NCBI RefSeq assembly: GCF_029783845.1
Contig: NZ_LWID01000001.1
Location: 1,550,001 to 1,614,000, forward strand
DNA from: Volucribacter amazonae
GTDB taxonomy: Bacteria > Pseudomonadota > Gammaproteobacteria > Enterobacterales > Pasteurellaceae
Direction of reading: 5' to 3'
Length of the DNA: 64,000 bases
In this document: in pieces, positions 52,370 to 59,803 of the stretch
Numbering within the stretch: the first letter of the stretch is position 1
How the letters are laid out: each line of letters begins with the position of its first letter
The notes under the pieces: model-generated
The model's input: only the letters and a program-made list of their open reading frames with translations
The model's database searches: none
What the model was told of the DNA's origin: nothing
Position numbers and translations under genes: made by a program

Positions 52370-53335
52370 ATGTCAAATTCTTCTCCACAAATGATTAACC
52401 AAACTGTCAAATTATTGAAAATTAGTGATGATGAGGCAGGGCAACGTATTGATAATTATTTATTGACAAAGCTGAAAGGTGTGCCGAAAAGTCTGATTTA
52501 TCGCATTGTGCGTAAGGGCGAAGTGCGGGTAAATAAGGGGCGAATTAAGCCCGAATATAAATTGCAAGCTGGCGATGAAGTACGTATCCCACCAGTAAAA
52601 ATGCCAGAGAAAAATACTGTGCCTGTTTCTAATAAATTGAGTAAAGTCGCCCAATTAGAACAACAGATTATTTTTGAAGATGATTGTTTATTGGTGTTAA
52701 ATAAACCCTCAGGGATTGCAGTGCATGGCGGTAGTGGCTTAGATTTTGGGGTAATTGAGGCATTACGGGCATTGCGTCCAGAGGCTCGCTATTTAGAATT
52801 GGTTCATCGTTTAGACCGTGATACTTCAGGAATTTTATTGGTGGCAAAAAAGCGTTCAGCATTACGCCATTTGCACCAACAACTGAGAGATAAACAAATC
52901 CAAAAAGAATATTTAGCTCTCGTGCGAGGACAATGGCAATCCCATTGTAAAGTGATTAACGTACCGTTAAATAAAAACGAGCTAGCCAGTGGCGAGCGGA
53001 TTGTACGAGTAAATGAGCAGGGAAAGCCCTCCGAAACAAGGTTTCGTATAGAAGAACGTTATGGCGAATTTGCCACCTTGGTAAAAGCCTTACCCATCAC
53101 AGGGCGTACCCACCAAATTCGTGTACATACACAATATGCAGGACACCCTATTGCCCTTGATGACAAATATGGCGATAAAAATTTTGATGAAAAACTGACC
53201 GCACTTGGTTTAAAACGTTTATTTTTACACGCCGTAGCCATTCGCCTTACTCACCCAAAAAGCGAGCAAACTTTATATTTACAAGCCCCTTTAGATCCGC
53301 AATTAAAACAGGTTTTGCGGCAGTTGAGGGGATAG
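52370..53335 (+). CDS. rluC: 23S rRNA pseudouridine(955/2504/2580) synthase RluC
   Basis: RluC makes three pseudouridines in 23S rRNA. I start it at the ATG at 52370 rather than the upstream TTG at 52340, giving 321 residues (E. coli 319). An S4-like RNA-binding domain is at about 25-85 (QRIDNYLLTKLKGVPKSLIY), and the catalytic motif HRLDRDTSGILLVAK contains the Asp. A C-terminal LFLHAVAIRLTHP segment is typical. The stop TAG immediately precedes Correia-like copy G. Confidence 0.95.
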   Translation: MSNSSPQMINQTVKLLKISDDEAGQRIDNYLLTKLKGVPKSLIYRIVRKGEVRVNKGRIKPEYKLQAGDEVRIPPVKMPEKNTVPVSNKLSKVAQLEQQIIFEDDCLLVLNKPSGIAVHGGSGLDFGVIEALRALRPEARYLELVHRLDRDTSGILLVAKKRSALRHLHQQLRDKQIQKEYLALVRGQWQSHCKVINVPLNKNELASGERIVRVNEQGKPSETRFRIEERYGEFATLVKALPITGRTHQIRVHTQYAGHPIALDDKYGDKNFDEKLTALGLKRLFLHAVAIRLTHPKSEQTLYLQAPLDPQLKQVLRQLRG

Positions 53336-53418
53336 TATAGTCGCCCCACTTTAAAATGATACAGTGTTGGTACGCCTCGCCGTACCACTTTCTCTCATTT
53401 TAAATTGAAACGACTATA
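53336..53418 (+). mobile_element. Correia-like element, copy G (83 bp, core deleted)
   Basis: From TATAGTCGCCCCACTTTAAA to TTGAAACGACTATA. It lacks the 23 bases between the two CGTAC direct repeats, the same deletion as in copy A. It begins immediately after the rluC stop codon. Confidence 0.88.
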
Positions 53419-53458
53419 AAAGTGCGGTCAAAAATAAAAATATTTTAACCGCACTTTT
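53418..53458. terminator. Bidirectional terminator from an uptake-sequence pair (rluC/mazG)
   Basis: AAAAGTGCGGT (53418-53428) pairs with ACCGCACTTTT (53448-53458), and the stem can continue through AAAATA/TATTTT in the loop. A and T runs at both ends suit termination from both sides. Confidence 0.85.
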
Positions 53459-53486
53459 AAAGAACCAAATTGATGAAATAATATTT

Positions 53487-53519
53487 TGTCTTATTTTAAA
53501 GAGGGACGGCTGTACTATA
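53487..53519 (-). repeat. Solo end of the Correia-like element overlapping the mazG stop
   Basis: Read on the minus strand, TATAGTACAGCCGTCCC followed by TCTTTAAAATAAGACAAAA matches one element end with several changes. No opposite end is present. Its TATAG provides the TAG stop of mazG. Confidence 0.55.
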
Positions 53520-54303
53520 CTTGTTTTTTCGCTTGTTCCCACCAATAATCCCTTTCCTTTATACTGCTTTCTTCAAGGGATTTATTTTGTGCGTTGATTT
53601 GTTGTTCTACAAAACGAAAACGTCGTTCAAATTTCAGGCTAGCTTGTCGTAACGTTTGTTCTGCAGGGCAAGCTAAATGGCGACTTAGGTTTACACAGGC
53701 AAACAGTAAATCGCCCATTTCTTCGGCGATTCTGGCTTGATTTCGTTGAGGTTGAGCCAATTCTTGCTTTACTTCTTGTAATTCTTCTTCTACCTTGGCA
53801 AAAACATTATGAATATTGTCCCAATCAAAGCCTTTTTTACTGCAACGTTTTTGTAATTTTTCAGCACGCAATAATGCAGGGAAAGCATAAGGAATATTAT
53901 CTAAGATTGAATGATGCCCAGCTTGTTGATGTTCTTCTGCTTTGACTTGATTCCAATTTTGTAATGCTTCTTGTGCGTTATTGGCTTGGCGATCACCGAA
54001 AACATGAGGGTGGCGGCGAATAATTTTTTCACAAAGGCTTTGTACAACGTCGGTAAAACTAAATTTATTTTCTTCTTGAGCAAGTTGGCAGAGAAAAACC
54101 ACTTGTAATAAGAGATCGCCCAGTTCTTCCTTTAAATTTTCATTATTTTGTTGTTCAATAGCCTCCACGACTTCATAACTTTCTTCTAATAAATGCGGGA
54201 TCATTGTTTGATAGTTTTGTTGTAAATCCCAAGGACAACCTCCATTTGGATCACGCAATTTGGCAATAATACCAATAAAGTCTTGAATATTGTACTGTGG
54301 CAT
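53515..54303 (-). CDS. mazG: Nucleoside triphosphate pyrophosphohydrolase MazG
   Basis: MazG hydrolyses (d)NTPs to monophosphates and lowers ppGpp under stress in E. coli. The 262-residue protein has two MazG domains. The first has PNGGCPWDLQQNYQTMIPHL and ENLKEELGDLLLQVVF with the ExxED-type metal site; the second has EEELQEVKQELAQ and RIAEEMGDLLFACVNLSRHL. The length is one short of E. coli. Its TAG stop falls in a solo Correia-like end. Confidence 0.95.
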   Translation of the reverse strand: MPQYNIQDFIGIIAKLRDPNGGCPWDLQQNYQTMIPHLLEESYEVVEAIEQQNNENLKEELGDLLLQVVFLCQLAQEENKFSFTDVVQSLCEKIIRRHPHVFGDRQANNAQEALQNWNQVKAEEHQQAGHHSILDNIPYAFPALLRAEKLQKRCSKKGFDWDNIHNVFAKVEEELQEVKQELAQPQRNQARIAEEMGDLLFACVNLSRHLACPAEQTLRQASLKFERRFRFVEQQINAQNKSLEESSIKERDYWWEQAKKQV

Positions 54304-54347
54304 AAAAAGCTCCCTGATGTGTTTAATATGGTTTAGGCATATAGAGA

Positions 54348-54417
54348 TATAGTCGTTCTACCTTAAACTAATACCGTGTAGGCACGTTTCGCCTTATTTT
54401 AAATTGAAACGATGATA
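54348..54417 (+). mobile_element. Correia-like element, copy H (degenerate, 70 bp)
   Basis: TATAGTCGTTCTACCTTAAA at the left and CTTATTTTAAATTGAAACGA at the right flank a shortened centre (GTGTAGGCACGTTTCG). It lies in the 243-base divergent gap between mazG and uspA; 54418-54546 is AT-rich and should hold the uspA promoter. Confidence 0.7.
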
Positions 54418-54546
54418 AACAGATCTAATAGAAAATTTTTTCTATTAATGTGATCTTTGTCTATATTTTTTCTCCCTTTTAGTGTTAATATTTAACCATA
54501 AACAACTTATTCTGTTAATGGCTAGATCTGATTAAGGAGGAAAATT

Positions 54547-54972
54547 ATGTATAAACATGTTTTAGTTGCAGTTGATCTTTCAGATGAAAGTCCTATTTTA
54601 TTGCAAAAAGCCGTAGGTGTGGCGAAAAGAAATGAGGCAAAACTCTCTATTATTCATGTAGATGTTAATTTTTCTGATCTTTATACGGGATTAATTGATG
54701 TAAATATGTCTTCTATGCAGGATCGTATTTCAAGCGAAACACAGCAATCCTTAACCCAATTAGCCGAGCAAGCAGGCTATCCTGTGGCTGAAAAATTAAG
54801 TGGCAGTGGTGATTTAGGGCAGGTGTTATCCGATGCGGTTAAACAATATGATGTAGATTTATTGGTAACTGGGCATCATCAAGACTTTTGGAGCAAATTA
54901 ATGTCGTCAACTCGCCAAGTTATGAATAATATTACGGTGGATATGCTTGTTGTTCCATTGCGTGATGAATAA
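54547..54972 (+). CDS. uspA: Universal stress protein A family
   Basis: A cytosolic UspA-type stress protein of 141 residues (E. coli UspA 144). It opens MYKHVLVAVDLSDESPILLQ, and the C-terminal part has LLVTGHHQDFWSKLMSSTRQ and VDMLVVPL. The G-x2-G-x9-G-(S/T) ATP-binding pattern of ATP-binding Usp proteins is not evident, consistent with the UspA subfamily. AAGGAGG lies seven bases before the start. Correia-like copy I begins one base after the stop. Confidence 0.9.
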   Translation: MYKHVLVAVDLSDESPILLQKAVGVAKRNEAKLSIIHVDVNFSDLYTGLIDVNMSSMQDRISSETQQSLTQLAEQAGYPVAEKLSGSGDLGQVLSDAVKQYDVDLLVTGHHQDFWSKLMSSTRQVMNNITVDMLVVPLRDE

Positions 54973-54973
54973 A

Positions 54974-55079
54974 TATAGTCATTCCACTTTAAAATGATAC
55001 GGCGTTGGTACGCCTCGCCGTACTACTTGTACTGTCTTCGGCGTACCGCCTTGTCTCATTTTAAATTGAAACGACTATA
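54974..55079 (+). mobile_element. Correia-like palindromic element, copy I (full length)
   Basis: A full 106-bp copy, nearly identical to copy F. It starts one base after the uspA stop. Its two ends form an imperfect inverted repeat of about 40 bases. Confidence 0.92.
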
Positions 55080-55100
55080 GATTTTTAAGTAAGGATAGTG

Positions 55101-55136
55101 AAACCGCTGTTTGTGTTGTGCAACTAGCGGTTTTTT
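55101..55136 (+). terminator. Terminator downstream of uspA
   Basis: AAACCGCT (55101-55108) pairs with AGCGGTTT (55126-55133) and is followed by TTTTTT (55131-55136). It lies downstream of element copy I, so the uspA transcript may read through the element. Confidence 0.8.
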
Positions 55137-55140
55137 ATTG

Positions 55141-55167
55141 TCATTTTATTTTGAAGAAACGACTATA
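55141..55167 (+). repeat. Solo end of the Correia-like element
   Basis: TCATTTTATTTTGAAGAAAC followed by GACTATA resembles the right end of the family. No left end is present. It sits between the uspA and mfd terminators. Confidence 0.55.
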
Positions 55168-55177
55168 CTATACGAAG

Positions 55178-55214
55178 AAAGTAGTGAAATGGTTACTGAT
55201 TTCACTACTTTTTT
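55178..55214. terminator. Hairpin between uspA and mfd, probably mfd terminator
   Basis: AAAGTAGTGAAAT (55178-55190) pairs perfectly over 13 bp with ATTTCACTACTTT (55199-55211). A T run follows on the plus strand and a weaker T-rich stretch on the minus strand, towards which mfd is transcribed. Confidence 0.8.
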
Positions 55215-55231
55215 ATTGTGTATGGCAAAAA

Positions 55232-58200
55232 CTATTTTTTATTAGCCAAATCATTTACTAATTCTTCCACAAAATCAATTCTCGCTTGATAGCTGTCAAA
55301 TTTTTGTTGGAATTTGAATTTTGTTGGGCCGTCAAATTTATAAACTTGCGGTTGTTGTTGAATTAATTGAATCAATTTCACTGGATCTAAGTCTGCATTA
55401 GGGGCAAATTCAATAAATCCACCTTGTTCGCTGGTTTCTATGCGGACGATGCCTAATGGTTTCGCTTTTAGGCGTAAGCGAGCAATGTGTAATAAATTGG
55501 CAGTAGCTGGCGGTAATGGTCCGAAGCGGTCAATTATTTCTACTTTGAGTTCATCAAGGGCTTGTTGATTTTCTGCCCCAGCAATGCGTTTATAAAAGGA
55601 TAAACGCATATTGACATCGCCAAGGTAATCTTCAGGCAATAAAGCAGGAATACGCAGATCAATATCCAGTTGATGACTTTGAGTAAGCTCTTCCAAACTC
55701 GGTTCTTTGCCTTCTTTGAGGGCATTAACCGCATTTTCCAGTAATTCCATATAAAGGGAAAAACCAATGCTTTCAATTTGTCCGCTTTGTTCCGAGCCAA
55801 GTAATTCGCCTGCCCCACGAATTTCTAAATCGTGGGTGGCTAAGATAAAACCTGCCCCAAGGTTATCAAGGCTTTCTAATGCCTCTAAACGCTTTTGTGC
55901 ATCTTTTGTCATTAATTTTACTGGTGGGGTTAATAAATAGGCATAAGCCTGATGATGAGAGCGTCCTACTCGTCCTCGTAATTGATGTAATTGAGCCAAG
56001 CCAAAATGGTCAGCTTGTTCAATAATAATGGTGTTGGCGGTAGGGACGTCAATGCCTGTTTCAATAATGGTGGAACAAACTAACACATTAAAACGTTGAT
56101 GATAAAAATCAGACATGACTTTCTCTAGTTCACGTTCACGCATTTGCCCATGCCCAATGGTAATGCGAGCCTCTGGTACAAGTGCGGTCAGATTTTCGGC
56201 ACATTTTTCAATGCTGGCAACGTCATTATGTAAATAATAGACTTGCCCACCTCGCAAGATCTCACGCAAAATCGCCTCGCGGATAATATTGTCATTACGT
56301 TGTCGCACAAAGGTTTTAATGGTTAAACGGCGAGCTGGTGGGGTAGAAATAATGGACAGATCACGAATTCCATTCATCGCCATATTCAATGTGCGTGGAA
56401 TTGGGGTGGCGGTCAGGGTAAGAATATCAATATTACTGCGTAATTGCTTGATTTGTTCTTTTTGACGTACCCCAAAGCGATGCTCTTCATCAATAATTAA
56501 TAAACCTAAATCATTGAATTTGACTTCAGGTTGAATCAGTTTATGTGTGCCAATAAGAATATCAATTTTTCCTTCCGCTAAATCCTGTAAGACTTGTTTT
56601 TGCTGTTTCGCGGTTTTAAAACGGGATAACATTTCCACATTCACAGGTAAATTGGCAAAACGATCCTTGAAATTATCATAATGTTGCTGGGCTAATAGGG
56701 TTGTAGGCACTAATACTGCCACTTGTTTATTATTCATTACTGCCAAAAAAGTAGCACGCATAGCGACTTCGGTTTTACCAAAGCCCACATCGCCACAGAC
56801 TAAGCGATCCATAGCTTTCGCTTGGCACATATCCGAAATTACCGCATTAATTGCGGTGGCTTGATCATAGGTTTCTTCAAAAGGAAAAGTGGCGGCAAAT
56901 TTTTGATATTCTTCTCGATCATAAGCAAAGGCAAACCCTGTTTGACTTTCTCGTTTGGCATAAACGTCAAGAAGTTCAGCGGCAACGTCACGAATTTTTT
57001 CTGCTGCTTTTTGTCTGGCTTTGACCCAAGCATCACTGCCTAATTTATGCAATGGGGCAGAATGTTCATCGCCCCCCACATAACGGCTAATTAAATGTAA
57101 GGAAGATACTGGCACATAAAGTTTAGCATCATTGGCATAATTCAATAATAAAAACTCGGCAGGAATACCGCTATTTTCTAGGCTTACTAAGCCACCATAG
57201 CGTCCTACGCCATGTTCTAAATGGACAACAGGTTGCCCAATTTTTAGTTCGGCTAAATTACGGATTAGGGTATCAGGATTGAGGGTTTTTTGTTTATGTG
57301 ATTGACGTTGTTGCACACGTTCGCCAAGCAATTCTTGTTCAGTAATAATGGCAAGTTGCTGATCAATAATAAAACCTCGATCTAATGAGCTTACCCATAA
57401 ACATTGTTGAGATGGTAGCGGTTGCTCAATATGGCGAATTTGTTGCGGTTTAAGTTTTAAGGGTTTAAGCAAATCCAATAAGGTTTCTCGCCGTCCCTCT
57501 GATTCTACGCTAAAGAGGATCGGCAAGTGAGTTTGTTCAAGAAATTGGCGTAATTGTTGCAAAGGTTCTTTGTGTTGCACCTGAATGGTTAATTCAGGTA
57601 AGGCTTGGATCGGCAAATTTTGTTGTTTTACCGAGTTTGACAAGACTTGTTCGGTTAAGGTTAAACGTGGATATTGTTTTAGTTGATGATGAATTTCATC
57701 AATTCTGAGCCAAAGCCGTTGTGGTGGCAATAAGGGACGCATAGGATCAACATGATAATTGTCAAAGCGTGCCTGAGCATCTTGGTAAAAATTTTCGGCT
57801 TGTGTGCTGTTGTGGCTAAAATCAATGACTAAGGTTTGCTTAGGTAAGTAATCAAACAGGCTTGCCATTTCAGTAAAAAAGAGTGGTTGCCAATATTCAA
57901 TTCCTGCGATGAAAATGCCTTTGCTGACTTGTTGGTAAATATGTTCAGGATCACGGCGAATTTCCGCAAAGGTTTCACGAAATTGGCTGCGAAAATGCTC
58001 AATGCCTTTGCTATCGGTGGGAAATTCGTGAGCAGGTAGTAAATTAATGTGTTGAATTTCGGCTAAACTGCGTTGATTATCCAGATTAAAGGTGCGAATT
58101 GAGTCAATTTCCTCATCAAAAAAATCTAAACGAAAAGGCAGCGCACTTCCCATAGGAAATAAATCAAGTAATGCACCACGCACCGCATATTCGCCATGTT

Positions 58201-58669
58201 CTAACACTTGTTCCACTGCACGATAACCTGCGTCTTCTAACTGTAAACGTAATTTATCAATATTGAAACGATCGCCTTTTTTAATTAATAGCACATTCTG
58301 TTGCAGAAATTGAGGTGGGCATAGGCGTTGCATTAAGGTGGTAATGGGTAATACCACAATGCCTTGTTGCTGATGCTGCAAGGCAAATAAGGTGCTTAAA
58401 CGTTGTGAGATAATATCCTGATGAGGGGAAAAATGATCATAGGGTAAGGTTTCCCAATCAGGGAAAAAACGTACTGGAAGTGCGGTCAATTCTGCTAAAA
58501 TTTTTTCTAAACGCACCGCACTTCGGGTATCAGGGGTAATGACAAGGGTTAAGCCTGCATATTGTTGTGCCGCCTCGGCAATGGCAAGGCTTTCTGCCCC
58601 AGTAAGCACATTGCCTAATAGCTTATGATCAGCGGGTTTTGTTGGTAAATTAAGATTAAAATAATTCAT
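55232..58669 (-). CDS. mfd: Transcription-repair coupling factor Mfd
   Basis: Mfd displaces stalled RNA polymerase from DNA lesions and recruits UvrA. The 1145-residue protein (E. coli 1148) has the N-terminal UvrB-like module (ITPDTRSAVRLEKILAEL; PFDWETLPYDHFSPH-like region), a CarD-like RNA polymerase-interacting domain near 470-540 (PVVHLEHGVGRYGGL), and RecG-like translocase motifs. These include Walker A CGDVGFGKTEVAMRA near 628, DEEH (LIIDEEHRFG) and TATPIPRTLNMAM. A C-terminal TRCF domain follows. It starts two bases after ycjF, so it is in one operon with ycjX-ycjF. Confidence 0.97.
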   Translation of the reverse strand: MNYFNLNLPTKPADHKLLGNVLTGAESLAIAEAAQQYAGLTLVITPDTRSAVRLEKILAELTALPVRFFPDWETLPYDHFSPHQDIISQRLSTLFALQHQQQGIVVLPITTLMQRLCPPQFLQQNVLLIKKGDRFNIDKLRLQLEDAGYRAVEQVLEHGEYAVRGALLDLFPMGSALPFRLDFFDEEIDSIRTFNLDNQRSLAEIQHINLLPAHEFPTDSKGIEHFRSQFRETFAEIRRDPEHIYQQVSKGIFIAGIEYWQPLFFTEMASLFDYLPKQTLVIDFSHNSTQAENFYQDAQARFDNYHVDPMRPLLPPQRLWLRIDEIHHQLKQYPRLTLTEQVLSNSVKQQNLPIQALPELTIQVQHKEPLQQLRQFLEQTHLPILFSVESEGRRETLLDLLKPLKLKPQQIRHIEQPLPSQQCLWVSSLDRGFIIDQQLAIITEQELLGERVQQRQSHKQKTLNPDTLIRNLAELKIGQPVVHLEHGVGRYGGLVSLENSGIPAEFLLLNYANDAKLYVPVSSLHLISRYVGGDEHSAPLHKLGSDAWVKARQKAAEKIRDVAAELLDVYAKRESQTGFAFAYDREEYQKFAATFPFEETYDQATAINAVISDMCQAKAMDRLVCGDVGFGKTEVAMRATFLAVMNNKQVAVLVPTTLLAQQHYDNFKDRFANLPVNVEMLSRFKTAKQQKQVLQDLAEGKIDILIGTHKLIQPEVKFNDLGLLIIDEEHRFGVRQKEQIKQLRSNIDILTLTATPIPRTLNMAMNGIRDLSIISTPPARRLTIKTFVRQRNDNIIREAILREILRGGQVYYLHNDVASIEKCAENLTALVPEARITIGHGQMRERELEKVMSDFYHQRFNVLVCSTIIETGIDVPTANTIIIEQADHFGLAQLHQLRGRVGRSHHQAYAYLLTPPVKLMTKDAQKRLEALESLDNLGAGFILATHDLEIRGAGELLGSEQSGQIESIGFSLYMELLENAVNALKEGKEPSLEELTQSHQLDIDLRIPALLPEDYLGDVNMRLSFYKRIAGAENQQALDELKVEIIDRFGPLPPATANLLHIARLRLKAKPLGIVRIETSEQGGFIEFAPNADLDPVKLIQLIQQQPQVYKFDGPTKFKFQQKFDSYQARIDFVEELVNDLANKK

Positions 58670-58671
58670 GA

Positions 58672-59760
58672 TTATTGATGATATTCTTTGGTTTTCTTGA
58701 TGTTTGTTTTTAATACACTGTCTTTTAAGGTAATGAGTAATTGTTTATGGATCATACTTAAACGGGGTTTTTCGCCAGCTTGAAAAGCGATAGGGCGACA
58801 AAATTCCATGGTTTTAATCCCTAAACGGGCGGTTAATAAGCCCACGCCGATCCCTTGTGCCATACGGGCGGAAAGTTTTGCGGTAATATCCTGTGATAAC
58901 CAATCCATACCCATTTCCTGCACCAATTCGCTTGCCCCAGCAAAAGCAATATTGACCAGCACCATACGCAACAAGCGAATACGACTAAAATAGCCCAGTT
59001 CAATGCCGTAAATTTGGGCGATTTTATTGATTAAACGTAGGTTACGCCAAGCGACAAATAACATATCCACCAAGGCAAGAGGGCTAATTGCGACAATTAA
59101 TGTTGCCTCGCCTGCACTGTGGCTAATGGCTTTTTTCGCTTGTCGATCCAAATCGGCTAGTACGGTTTGGCTAAATAGATAGCTCACTTCTTGCGCTGAA
59201 TGAGCCTCGTTCAGTTGTTGTTGCCATTGTACTAAACGAGGATCTTGAGGGGAAAGCTGCATATTTTCCGCCAACGCAAGGCAAAAGGCTTTGCCTTTCT
59301 CGCTATCATCTTGGGGGGCGGATTGCGATGAGGGCTGAAATAGTTGTTCGCCCTGTTGTTGCTGACGTATTCGGCGTTTTAAGCGAACGAGGGTTCGCCA
59401 TTCTTGTACAATGGCATTTAAGCCCACAATAATTAACGCTAGGCTAGCAAGGGCAAAAACAACATAAATCCATTGGTTTTGTTGCCAGTTATCCAATAAC
59501 CATTGGATTGTTTGGGCGATGACTGCCACAAGAAACAGAATCACGCCAGTGGCAAGTAATTTTTTCCACCATTTAGGCTTGGGTTGAATAACCTGTTCAA
59601 ATTTTTCTTCTAGCCATTCGCCCTCAAGGGTTGCACTGTTCAATGCGGTTGGATCGAGCTGTATATCATCAGTTGTAAAGATCTGTTTTTGTTGAATTGT
59701 CTCCGCCTCATCATTATGTTGAGGCGGTTGTTCTGTTTGAGAAAAAAATTGTTTGGTCAT
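58672..59760 (-). CDS. ycjF: YcjF family (TIGR01620/UPF0283) inner membrane protein
   Basis: A 362-residue inner-membrane protein of the YcjF/UPF0283 family, normally encoded after ycjX; its function is unknown. Two close membrane segments lie near residues 70-95 and 100-120. The C-terminal half has the DUF697-like helical region (SHSAGEATLIVAISPLALVD; GIELGYFSRIRLLRMVL). I prefer the ATG at 59760 over the TTG at 59766. The stop is two bases from the mfd start. Confidence 0.85.
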   Translation of the reverse strand: MTKQFFSQTEQPPQHNDEAETIQQKQIFTTDDIQLDPTALNSATLEGEWLEEKFEQVIQPKPKWWKKLLATGVILFLVAVIAQTIQWLLDNWQQNQWIYVVFALASLALIIVGLNAIVQEWRTLVRLKRRIRQQQQGEQLFQPSSQSAPQDDSEKGKAFCLALAENMQLSPQDPRLVQWQQQLNEAHSAQEVSYLFSQTVLADLDRQAKKAISHSAGEATLIVAISPLALVDMLFVAWRNLRLINKIAQIYGIELGYFSRIRLLRMVLVNIAFAGASELVQEMGMDWLSQDITAKLSARMAQGIGVGLLTARLGIKTMEFCRPIAFQAGEKPRLSMIHKQLLITLKDSVLKTNIKKTKEYHQ

Positions 59761-59803
59761 AAGCAAAATTACTCTGGGTTAGGATTATCGTCATTCTTTA
59801 GGG

